A stretch of DNA of 33,191 nt from Asaia bogorensis (GTDB taxonomy: Bacteria; Pseudomonadota; Alphaproteobacteria; Reyranellales; Reyranellaceae), in assembly GCA_945905835.1 (NCBI GenBank), contig CAMDQJ010000045.1:1-33191 (forward strand), in the 5' to 3' direction. The translations under genes and the position numbers were made by a program. How positions within the stretch are numbered: the stretch's first letter is position 1; each line of letters opens with the position of its first letter. Positions 26,985 through 33,191 of this stretch are shown piece by piece. The notes under the pieces were generated by a model. The model was not told where the DNA came from and did not search any database. It worked only from the letters and a program-made list of their open reading frames with translations.

Positions 26985-27865
26985 AGGTTCCAGCGCTTCT
27001 CGAAGTCCCAGACTTCGGGGAAGCCCATCAGCTCGTGCATGCTCTTCACGCCGTCGCCGCCCTGGTATTGCGGCACGTTCATGCCGTTGCTGGTGCCTTT
27101 GTCCTTGAGGTGAACCCAGGCCTGGCGCATCGCCTCGGCCGCAACGGAGAAACCCAGGCCGGGATAGATCGCGAGGTCGAAGCCCCATTTCTTGAGGCGG
27201 CCGGCCTCGACGCGCGGCGTCTTGCCGAATTCGACCATGTTGGCGAGCAACGGCTTGCGGACCTCCTTGCCGATGCGCTCGAGCTCGGCCTCGCTCTCGG
27301 GCGATTCGACGAAGATCACGTCGGCGCCGGCATCCTCGTAGAGCCGGGCGCGGCGCAGCGCCTCGTCGAGGCCGTGACCGGTGCGGGCGTCTGTACGGGC
27401 CACGATCATCGTATCCTCGTGCCGGCGCGCCTCGACTGCGACCTTGATCTTGAGCACCATTTCCTCGGCCGTGACGACACGGCGGCCGGGCGTATGGCCG
27501 CATTTCTTGGGCATCTCCTGGTCCTCGATCTGGATCGCCGCGACGCCCGCCGCCTCGTAGCCCTGCACCGTACGGCGGACATTCAGCAGCCCGCCATAGC
27601 CCGTGTCGGCATCGGCAATCAGCGGCGTTTCCGTCACCGAGCAGATCATCTCGGCCCGGCCAACCATGTCGGAGTAGGTCGCGAGCCCGGCGTCGGGAAG
27701 GCCGAGCGCCGAAGCCGTGGCTCCGTAGCCCGTCATGTAGAGCGCCGGGAAGCCCATGCGGTCGGCGACGCGCGCCGAGATGCCATCAAAGATGCCTGGT
27801 GCCAGGATGAACTCGCCCTTCGCCAGCCGCTCGCGCAGCGCGCGCGCCTTCATATTGCCCGCCAT
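26981..27865 (-). CDS. Isocitrate lyase / PEP mutase superfamily protein
   Basis: A 294-residue TIM-barrel protein. It has the lyase signature KKCGH at residues 120-124, metal-binding D85/D87 in IADADTGYG, the IQIEDQ strand and IVARTDARTGHGLDEALRRA. KKCGH is characteristic of C-C lyases such as methylisocitrate lyase (PrpB), oxaloacetate decarboxylase-like and dimethylmalate lyase enzymes, and argues against the phosphonate mutases. It probably splits or decarboxylates a 2-hydroxy di- or tricarboxylate. No prpC or prpD is nearby, so PrpB itself is not supported. GAGGGA lies six bases before the ATG. Confidence 0.9.
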   Translation of the reverse strand: MAGNMKARALRERLAKGEFILAPGIFDGISARVADRMGFPALYMTGYGATASALGLPDAGLATYSDMVGRAEMICSVTETPLIADADTGYGGLLNVRRTVQGYEAAGVAAIQIEDQEMPKKCGHTPGRRVVTAEEMVLKIKVAVEARRHEDTMIVARTDARTGHGLDEALRRARLYEDAGADVIFVESPESEAELERIGKEVRKPLLANMVEFGKTPRVEAGRLKKWGFDLAIYPGLGFSVAAEAMRQAWVHLKDKGTSNGMNVPQYQGGDGVKSMHELMGFPEVWDFEKRWNL

Positions 27866-28070
27866 GTCCGATCCCTCGCCGTGGTTGCCCTCGGAACTAT
27901 ATCAGGTGCGCGGCAGCTCTAGGGCCGTCGTGTCAGCGTGATGTCGCAGATGCGCCCACCGCCGTTCGCCTCGGGCCTGCTGGGCGTCGTCCTGGTCGCT
28001 CATTGCGGCGCAATATTCCCATCCCAGCCGCCCGGCAGCAATCGCAGCAGTGTCACGGTTCCCGCCGCGG
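27866..28070. other. Intergenic region, 205 bp
   Basis: This gap lies between the stop of the cyclase-FHA gene and the start of the isocitrate-lyase-family gene, both on the minus strand. A 33-codon open frame (28003 to 27902, minus) is present but shows no ribosome-binding site or recognised domain. The region probably holds the promoter of the lyase gene; no clear -35/-10 pair or terminator hairpin was found. Confidence 0.4.
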
Positions 28071-28997
28071 TCAGGCTTGGCGGACCATCAGCTCGACGTC
28101 GCCCAGGCGGAGCTTGCCGCCGGCGTGCAGCGGCACCGGCTCGCCGGGCTTGATGATGCTGCCGTTCAACGCCGTACCGTTGGTCGAGCCGAGATCCTCG
28201 ACCTGGAAGGCCTCGCCCTTCAGCAGCAGCCGGGCATGCCGGCGCGACACGGTGGCATGGGGCAGCACGAATTCGCACTGGTCGCCGACCCGGCCGATCA
28301 CCATGCCCTCGGAAGCGCTCAGGAGCTTGTCGAACTGGACGTCGAAGGCATATTTCTGCCCCTTCGAATCGGCGCCCTCGAAATGCAGCGTGATCTGCGG
28401 CAGCACCTTCGTGGTCGCCACGGTACTTGTCGCCGGCGCCGCGGGGGTGGCCGCTTCGGCCTGTTCGGCGTGCCGGACATGGAAGACCTGGACCGCGCGG
28501 CTCACGTTCTTGAGTTGATGCTCGCCGCCATCGACGAAGACGTATTCCATGCGCAGTTCGACAAGATCGCGCACGGCGCGCGATACCGCGATGCCGCCGG
28601 GCTCGGCCAACGACTGGATGCGGGCGGCGAGATTGACGCCGTCGCCGAAGATATTCTGGTCTTCCTCGTCGATGATCACCTCGCCGAGATGGACGCCGAC
28701 GCGGAACAGCATACGCTGCGTGACCTCGAGGCTTTCGTTGAACTTGGCCATGCGCTCCTGGATGTCGAGCGCCGCGCCGACGGCCGACACAGCCGAAGCG
28801 AATTCCGCCAGCATGGCGTCGCCCGCCGTGCCGACCATACGGCCGCCGCCCTGCGCGATGGCCGGCCGCCAGACATCGATCTGGGCCTTCTTGAGATGAC
28901 GGAACGTGCGCGTCTCCGCCCCCTCCATCATGCGAGTGAAGCCCGCCAGGTCGGCATGGACGATGGCGGCAAGCCGCCTTTGCATGGTCGAGGCCAT
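28071..28997 (-). CDS. Class III adenylate/guanylate cyclase domain protein with FHA domain
   Basis: A 308-residue soluble signalling protein. Residues 8-172 are a class III cyclase homology domain with metal-binding D16 (HADLAGFTRMME) and D60 (GTAGDAMLAEF), D119 in IFGDGVN, and transition-state N122 and R126 (NLAARIQ). The position that often carries the adenine-binding Lys (GR.VK..GD) is Gly, as occurs in rhizobial relatives, so nucleotide preference is unclear. After an Ala/Thr-rich linker, residues about 205-305 are an FHA domain with VIGR, SRRHARL and LGSTNGTALNG, which binds phosphothreonine. The ATG overlaps the transglutaminase-like stop as TGATG. It probably joins protein phosphorylation to cyclic-nucleotide output (inference). 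Confidence 0.9.
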   Translation of the reverse strand: MASTMQRRLAAIVHADLAGFTRMMEGAETRTFRHLKKAQIDVWRPAIAQGGGRMVGTAGDAMLAEFASAVSAVGAALDIQERMAKFNESLEVTQRMLFRVGVHLGEVIIDEEDQNIFGDGVNLAARIQSLAEPGGIAVSRAVRDLVELRMEYVFVDGGEHQLKNVSRAVQVFHVRHAEQAEAATPAAPATSTVATTKVLPQITLHFEGADSKGQKYAFDVQFDKLLSASEGMVIGRVGDQCEFVLPHATVSRRHARLLLKGEAFQVEDLGSTNGTALNGSIIKPGEPVPLHAGGKLRLGDVELMVRQA

Positions 28998-29947
28998 CAG
29001 TTCAGCGGCCAGATCTGGACGTCGCGCGCACCGAGCAGCCGCTCCGTGTCGGGACCGACACGGCCGACCGGGATGAGAACCGGACCGGCAGCTTCGAGCG
29101 CGACCAGGGAAGTGCCGGCGACGCGCCCGGAGGCATGGATCTGGCGGTCGCCGGGCTCGGGCGAGAGATCGACGGCAAGGATGGCGTGGCCGGGCATGGT
29201 GACGATCACGAGTTTGCGGGACGGCGCGTAGGTCCGCAACACCGCGGCAAGCGCCACGGCCTTGCTGTCGCAGTCACCGCGGTTCTGGGAGAGCAGCGCC
29301 GGGCCCCCGGGCAGGAAATCACCGCCCTGGCGGGAGGGGTCCTCCAGCAGGGCGTAGGGGATGTCCTGGAAGAAGGCCAGCGCATGGGCCACCCGGGCGC
29401 GGTCCGTGCTGGCAATGCCGCGGTCTTCGCCCAGCGCCCGCGCCAGGGGCCGCATCGGCTCCTGCAGGGTCCGCGTGGCGCCGGCGAAGTCGACCATGAT
29501 CCGCCGCTCGTCGACGCGGCGGCGCAGGTGCCGTGCGAGATAGGCAGCCTGGCTTGCGTCGAGGCGCTCGGTCAGTCGGCGGCCCAGGACATCGGCGGGC
29601 GACTGGTCGCGGGCCTCGATGTTCCAGCCGATGCTGTTGCCGGAGCGCCGCAAAGTGACCCGCGCGCCGCGCGCCGAACGGTCGATCTCCTCGCGCATAT
29701 CGGCCTCGATGACACGCCACATCGCCTCCAGGCTGAAGTCGCAGAACGAGCTCTCGGCCGTGCGGACGACTTGTCGCGTAAGCGTGAAAACCGTGCTGAA
29801 TTCGCGCTGCTCGTGGTCGCGCCAGCGATACGAGAGTCGCTCGTCACCTGTGAGGATGGTGCGTTAGAATTCGAGCTGCTGGGCATCCGCCACCGCGCCT
29901 AGGCCGAGGAGTGCCAACAGCGCGAGCAGCGGCAGCCCAAGGCGCAT
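28997..29947 (-). pseudogene. Exported transglutaminase-like cysteine peptidase family protein with an in-frame TAA
   Basis: The ATG at 29947 overlaps the crotonase stop as TGATG and opens a signal peptide (MRLGLPLLALLALLGLGAVA DAQQLEF). Codon 28 (29866-29864) is then TAA, after which the frame stays open for 288 codons: RTILTGDERLSYRWRDHEQR, CDFSLEAMW, and a papain-like transglutaminase core with Cys226 in SQNRGDCDSKAVALAA and His254 in MPGHAILAVD. TAC or TAT to TAA would explain the stop. A later ATG at 29722 would omit the signal peptide and 75 residues, so any product from it would be cytosolic. It is either a recent pseudogene or a sequencing error in an otherwise intact coupled operon. 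Confidence 0.75.
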
Positions 29948-30720
29948 CAGCGGCCCTTGAATGACGGCGTCCGGCGTTCCTTGAGCGCGGCGAGGCCCTC
30001 GCGCAGATCGTCCGACGACTGGCATTCGCGGATGCCGTCGCGGATCTTCGGGATGTCCGGGGTGGCCTGGGCGAACTGCTCGATGGCGCGCTTCATATTG
30101 GCCATGGCGATCGGCGCCAGTCCCGCGAGCTTGTCGGCCATCGCATCGACCTTGGCCTTGAACTCGGAGCGGTCGACCAGCCAGTCGAGATAGCCGGCAC
30201 CAAGCAGGTCCTGGTCGGTGAAATCCTCCGACAGCATGAAGGCGCGCTTGGCGAAGCTCGGGCTCACCTTCTGGGTGTAGCGGCGCAGGCCGCTCGGATA
30301 GTAGTGCAGGCCGAAGCGCGCCGCCGGCATGAAGAACCTCATGCCATGGACGCCCATGCGGAAGTCGCAGGCCAGTGCCATGTCGGTGGCGCCGCCATAG
30401 ACCCCGCCGTTGAGCGCGCAGAGCGTCGGCATGCGCATCGCCTCGATGCGGTCCATGACGTTCTCAAAACTGTCGCCGCCCTCGGCCGGCCGCGCGCCCT
30501 TACCCGAGGGAATCGAGCCGAGGTCGTAGCCGGAGCAGAAGCTCTTCTCCCCGGCGCCGGTCAGCACCATGACGCGGACCGCGGGATTGGCGTCGGCGGC
30601 TTCCACAGCCTCGCGCAACAGGGTCAAGCCCGCCGGATCGAGGCGATTGTGCTTGGCCGGGTCGTTCAGTGTGACGGTGGCCCGCGGGCCGGCGATTTCG
30701 AGCAGGACGGTGTCTGTCAT
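29947..30720 (-). CDS. Enoyl-CoA hydratase/isomerase (crotonase) family protein
   Basis: A 257-residue crotonase. Family marks are LNDPAKHNRLDPAGLTLLRE, VLTGAGEKSFCSGYDLGSI (first oxyanion segment) and NGGVYGGATDMALACDFRMG (second oxyanion Gly). The two catalytic glutamates of true hydratases are not there: D113 stands in the GGGxELA position and A133 in the usual PE position (FFMPAARFGL). A standard enoyl-CoA hydratase reaction is therefore doubtful, and an isomerase, hydrolase or decarboxylase-type crotonase is more likely. It heads a minus-strand operon, coupled through TGATG to the transglutaminase-like gene. Divergent from the acyl-CoA dehydrogenase across 80 bp. Confidence 0.9.
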   Translation of the reverse strand: MTDTVLLEIAGPRATVTLNDPAKHNRLDPAGLTLLREAVEAADANPAVRVMVLTGAGEKSFCSGYDLGSIPSGKGARPAEGGDSFENVMDRIEAMRMPTLCALNGGVYGGATDMALACDFRMGVHGMRFFMPAARFGLHYYPSGLRRYTQKVSPSFAKRAFMLSEDFTDQDLLGAGYLDWLVDRSEFKAKVDAMADKLAGLAPIAMANMKRAIEQFAQATPDIPKIRDGIRECQSSDDLREGLAALKERRTPSFKGR

Positions 30721-30800
30721 GATGCCGGCAGGATAGCGGACGGCGGGGGCAATTGCATGGCCCGCCAGCCCCCCGCATATTGCCTGACGGAGGAACGTTC

Positions 30801-32591
30801 ATGACCTATACCGCCCCGCTGGCCGACATGCGGTTCGCGCTGCGCGAAGTGGCAGGCCTTGCCCAGGTGGCCTCCCTGCCCGGCTACGAGCACGCCACCG
30901 ACGACATGATCAATGCCGTGCTGGAGGAGGCCGCCAAGCTGGCCGGCGAGGGCCTGGCGCCGCTCAACCGCGACGGCGACAAGGTGGGCGCCAAACTGGA
31001 GAATGGTGTCGTGCGGACCGCTCCGGGCTTTGTCGAGGCTTACAAGGAGTTCGTCGCGGGCGGCTGGAATTCATTGCCCTTCGACCCCCAGTTCGGCGGC
31101 CAGGGCATGCCCTGGCTGCTTGCGGCCACGGTGCAGGAGATGTGGCAGGCGGCCAATATGGGCTTCGGGCTAGTGTTGCTTCTGAATCAAGGCGCGATCG
31201 ATGCAATTCACCATCACGGCTCGCCGGAGCAGAAGGCGGCCTATCTGCCCAAGATGATCTCGGGCGAGTGGACCGGGACGATGAACCTGACCGAGCCGCA
31301 GGCGGGCTCCGACCTCGGCCAGCTCAAGAGTCGGGCTGTGAAGGACGGCGACCACTACAAGGTTACCGGCCAGAAGATCTTCATCACCTACGGCGAGCAC
31401 GACATGGCCGAGAACATCGTGCACCTGGTGCTGGCGCGCACGCCCGATGCGCCGGCCGGCGTACGCGGCATCTCGCTGTTCATCGTGCCGAAGTTTCTGG
31501 TCGATGCCGACGGCTCACAGGGCAAGCGCAACGACCTGAAATGTGTATCGCTCGAGCACAAGCTCGGCATCCATGCGAGCCCGACGTGCGTGATGTCGTT
31601 CGGCGACGATGGCGGCGCGGTAGGCTACCTCGTGGGCGAGGAAGGCCGCGGGCTTTCTTACATGTTCACCATGATGAACAACGCCCGCCTGTCGGTCGGC
31701 ATCCAGGGCCTGGCAATCGCCGAGCGTGCCTATCAGCAGGCTGCGGCCTTTGCCAGAAGCCGCGTGCAATCCAAGGACGATGGCAGCCCGGAGCCCAAGC
31801 CGGTGGCGATCGTGCACCATGCCGACGTCCGGCGCATGCTGATGACCATGCGGGCGCAGATCGAGGCCATGCGGGCGCTCGGCTATTACACGGCGGCCGG
31901 TATCGACGGCGCTCTGAAGCATCCCGACAAGGAACTGGCGCGCCGGACGCAGGACCGCGTCGACCTGCTGATACCGATCGTCAAGGCGTGGTTCACCGAC
32001 CTCGGCAACGAGATCGCCTCGACCGGCGTGCAGATCCATGGCGGCATGGGCTTCATCGAGGAGACCGGCGCCGCCCAGTACCTGCGCGACGCTCGCATCC
32101 TGCCGATCTACGAGGGCACTAACGGCATCCAGGCGCGCGACCTCGTCGGCCGCAAGGTCGCCAAGGACGGCGGCGAGACGATGCTGGCGCTGGTGGCCGA
32201 GATGCGGGCGCTGGCCGAGGCCATGAAGGCCGCACCCGGCGACGATCTGGCGGCGATCCGCGCCGGCGTTTTGGCCGCGGCGGACGCCCTGGGCGACGCC
32301 ACCAAGTGGGTTGCCGAAACCGTGAAGGGCGATCTGGTAACGGCGCTCGCCGGCTCCGTGCCGTTCCTGCGGCTGGCCGGCACGGCGCTCGGCGCCTGGT
32401 TGCTCGCCAAAGGAGCGATGGTGGCGCAGGCGAGGCTGGCAAGCCGCGACGGCGACCCCGCCTTCAACGAGGCCAAGCTGATCACGGCGCGGTTCTATGC
32501 CGATGTCGTGCTGCCGCCGGCGTTGGCCCAGCTCGGCCCGCTCAAGGCGGCCGGCCGCACGGTGTTCGCATTGAAAGAGGAACAGTTCTGA
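30801..32591 (+). CDS. Acyl-CoA dehydrogenase, DmdC-like long form
   Basis: A 596-residue flavin enzyme of the larger acyl-CoA dehydrogenase type that includes methylmercaptopropionyl-CoA dehydrogenase (DmdC). The N-terminal TAPLADMRFALREVAGL is typical of this group. Next come MNLTEPQAGSDLGQLKSRA (FAD/substrate strand), KIFITYGEHDM, the QIHGGMGFIEETGAAQYLRD helix region and IYEGTNGIQARDLVGRK with the probable base at Glu438, then a C-terminal extension of about 130 residues found only in long forms. GGAGGAA six bases before the ATG at 30801 decides the start. It is followed at once by a cytochrome P450. The acyl substrate cannot be named. Confidence 0.93.
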   Translation: MTYTAPLADMRFALREVAGLAQVASLPGYEHATDDMINAVLEEAAKLAGEGLAPLNRDGDKVGAKLENGVVRTAPGFVEAYKEFVAGGWNSLPFDPQFGGQGMPWLLAATVQEMWQAANMGFGLVLLLNQGAIDAIHHHGSPEQKAAYLPKMISGEWTGTMNLTEPQAGSDLGQLKSRAVKDGDHYKVTGQKIFITYGEHDMAENIVHLVLARTPDAPAGVRGISLFIVPKFLVDADGSQGKRNDLKCVSLEHKLGIHASPTCVMSFGDDGGAVGYLVGEEGRGLSYMFTMMNNARLSVGIQGLAIAERAYQQAAAFARSRVQSKDDGSPEPKPVAIVHHADVRRMLMTMRAQIEAMRALGYYTAAGIDGALKHPDKELARRTQDRVDLLIPIVKAWFTDLGNEIASTGVQIHGGMGFIEETGAAQYLRDARILPIYEGTNGIQARDLVGRKVAKDGGETMLALVAEMRALAEAMKAAPGDDLAAIRAGVLAAADALGDATKWVAETVKGDLVTALAGSVPFLRLAGTALGAWLLAKGAMVAQARLASRDGDPAFNEAKLITARFYADVVLPPALAQLGPLKAAGRTVFALKEEQF

Positions 32592-33191
32592 GCCCCGGCC
32601 TGATCGAGCTGCCGGACGACGAGGCCCGCGCCTTCGCCGGGCGCTTCGACTTGGCCGTACTCGAACGCGGCTTCCTCGACGACCCGTTTCCCCGCTATCA
32701 CGCGCTACGCCGCTTCGCGCCGCTGAAGCGGCTGCCCGACGGCAGCGTGTTCGTGTCGCGCTATGCCGACGTCGCGCTGTGCTACCGCGATCCGCGCATG
32801 AGTTCCGACAAGAAGGCCGAATTCGGCCCCAAGTTCGGCATCGGCACGCCGCTCTATCGCCACCACACCACAAGCCTGGTGTTCAACGACCCGCCGCTGC
32901 ACACGCGCGTGCGCAAGCTTCTGGCCGCGGCCTTCACGCCGCGCGCGCTCGCCGCCCTCCAGCCGCGCATCGAAGCGGTGGTAGACGGGCTCCTGGCCGA
33001 GCACGCCGAACGCGGCCGCATGGACCTGGTCGAAGATTTCGCCTTTCGCCTGCCCGTCGAGGTGATCTGCGACATGCTGGGCGTGCCGACGGGCGAGCGA
33101 ACGCCCTTCCGCCGCTATTCGCTGGCCATCCTGGGCGCGCTAGAACCGGTGGCAGGGCCGGAGCGCCAGGCGGCGGGCAATGCCGCCGTGG
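32588..33191 (+). CDS. Cytochrome P450, N-terminal part, apparent CTG start
   Basis: About 201 residues of a soluble bacterial P450 are visible before the window ends. Recognisable parts are LDDPFPRYHALRRFAPLKRL, VFVSRYADVALCYRDPRMSS, and the helix C region NDPPLHTRVRKLLAAAFTPR with His and Arg for a haem propionate, then FRLPVEVICDMLGVP. The oxygen-binding helix and the haem Cys are beyond the edge. The frame has no ATG or GTG near its beginning. CTG at 32588 overlaps the upstream stop as CTGA and has GAGG seven bases ahead, so it is the likely start. The first in-frame ATG, at 32798, would remove about 70 residues of fold. Coupled to the acyl-CoA dehydrogenase. Confidence 0.85.
   Translation, partial: MSPGLIELPDDEARAFAGRFDLAVLERGFLDDPFPRYHALRRFAPLKRLPDGSVFVSRYADVALCYRDPRMSSDKKAEFGPKFGIGTPLYRHHTTSLVFNDPPLHTRVRKLLAAAFTPRALAALQPRIEAVVDGLLAEHAERGRMDLVEDFAFRLPVEVICDMLGVPTGERTPFRRYSLAILGALEPVAGPERQAAGNAAV

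Noticed and set aside
26981-27865. Annotation as methylisocitrate lyase prpB
   Set aside because: The KKCGH motif fits, but no prpC, prpD or prpR genes are near, and several related lyases share the motif. Only the superfamily is claimed.
27938-28518. Plus-strand open frames opposite the cyclase-FHA gene
   Set aside because: They cover a coding region with strong cyclase and FHA motifs on the minus strand, and their own products match nothing recognisable.

Overview
The window is about 33 kb of GC-rich, densely packed bacterial DNA. Short intergenic gaps, many 4-base start/stop overlaps, Bug-type tricarboxylate-transporter binding proteins, a GH17-GT2 beta-glucan synthase-like protein, many SDR oxidoreductases and acyl-CoA enzymes point to a metabolically versatile alphaproteobacterium (Reyranella, Bradyrhizobium or a relative). 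That placement rests on gene content and style only. No rRNA, tRNA, CRISPR array, IS element or phage gene was seen.

Layout. 1-3.1 kb: an edge-truncated Bug-type binding protein with an internal deletion, a GNAT acetyltransferase split by a stop codon, a MaoC-like dehydratase, an intact Bug protein and an exported hypothetical. 3.2-7.3 kb (minus): Nudix hydrolase, SAM methyltransferase and a GH17-GT2 membrane protein. 7.6-10 kb (plus): alpha/beta hydrolase, TauE/SafE transporter and a tyrosine/dual-specificity phosphatase. 9.9-12.7 kb: a compact divergent locus with a Rieske protein on one side and a haem-oxygenase-like diiron enzyme, a GlcG/HbpS protein and a GntR/FCD regulator on the other. 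Its shared control region carries palindromes of the GntR type. 12.7-17.7 kb: four SDRs (one with a premature stop), a small membrane-anchored hypothetical and a luciferase-like flavin monooxygenase. 17.7-21.2 kb: MTA phosphorylase, a frameshifted MTA/SAH nucleosidase, CysQ and Sua5. 21.2-26.7 kb (plus): two tandem D-2-hydroxyacid dehydrogenase-like flavoproteins, an SDR, a PuuE-like deacetylase and another SDR. 26.7-30.7 kb (minus): an isocitrate-lyase-family enzyme with a small membrane protein, then a coupled trio of crotonase, exported transglutaminase-like protein (premature stop) and cyclase-FHA protein. 30.8 kb to the end: an acyl-CoA dehydrogenase followed by a cytochrome P450 that appears to start with CTG.

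Two themes stand out. The first is the Rieske / diiron-oxidase-like / GlcG / GntR locus, the best candidate for an uncharacterised pathway: its operator is a perfect palindrome laid over the -10 box, and its Rieske protein has lost most of the mononuclear-iron site. The second is the number of lesions: three in-frame nonsense codons, one frameshift and one internal in-frame deletion among about 33 genes. This is either active gene decay or sequence error, and the two can be told apart by read mapping and comparison with relatives.
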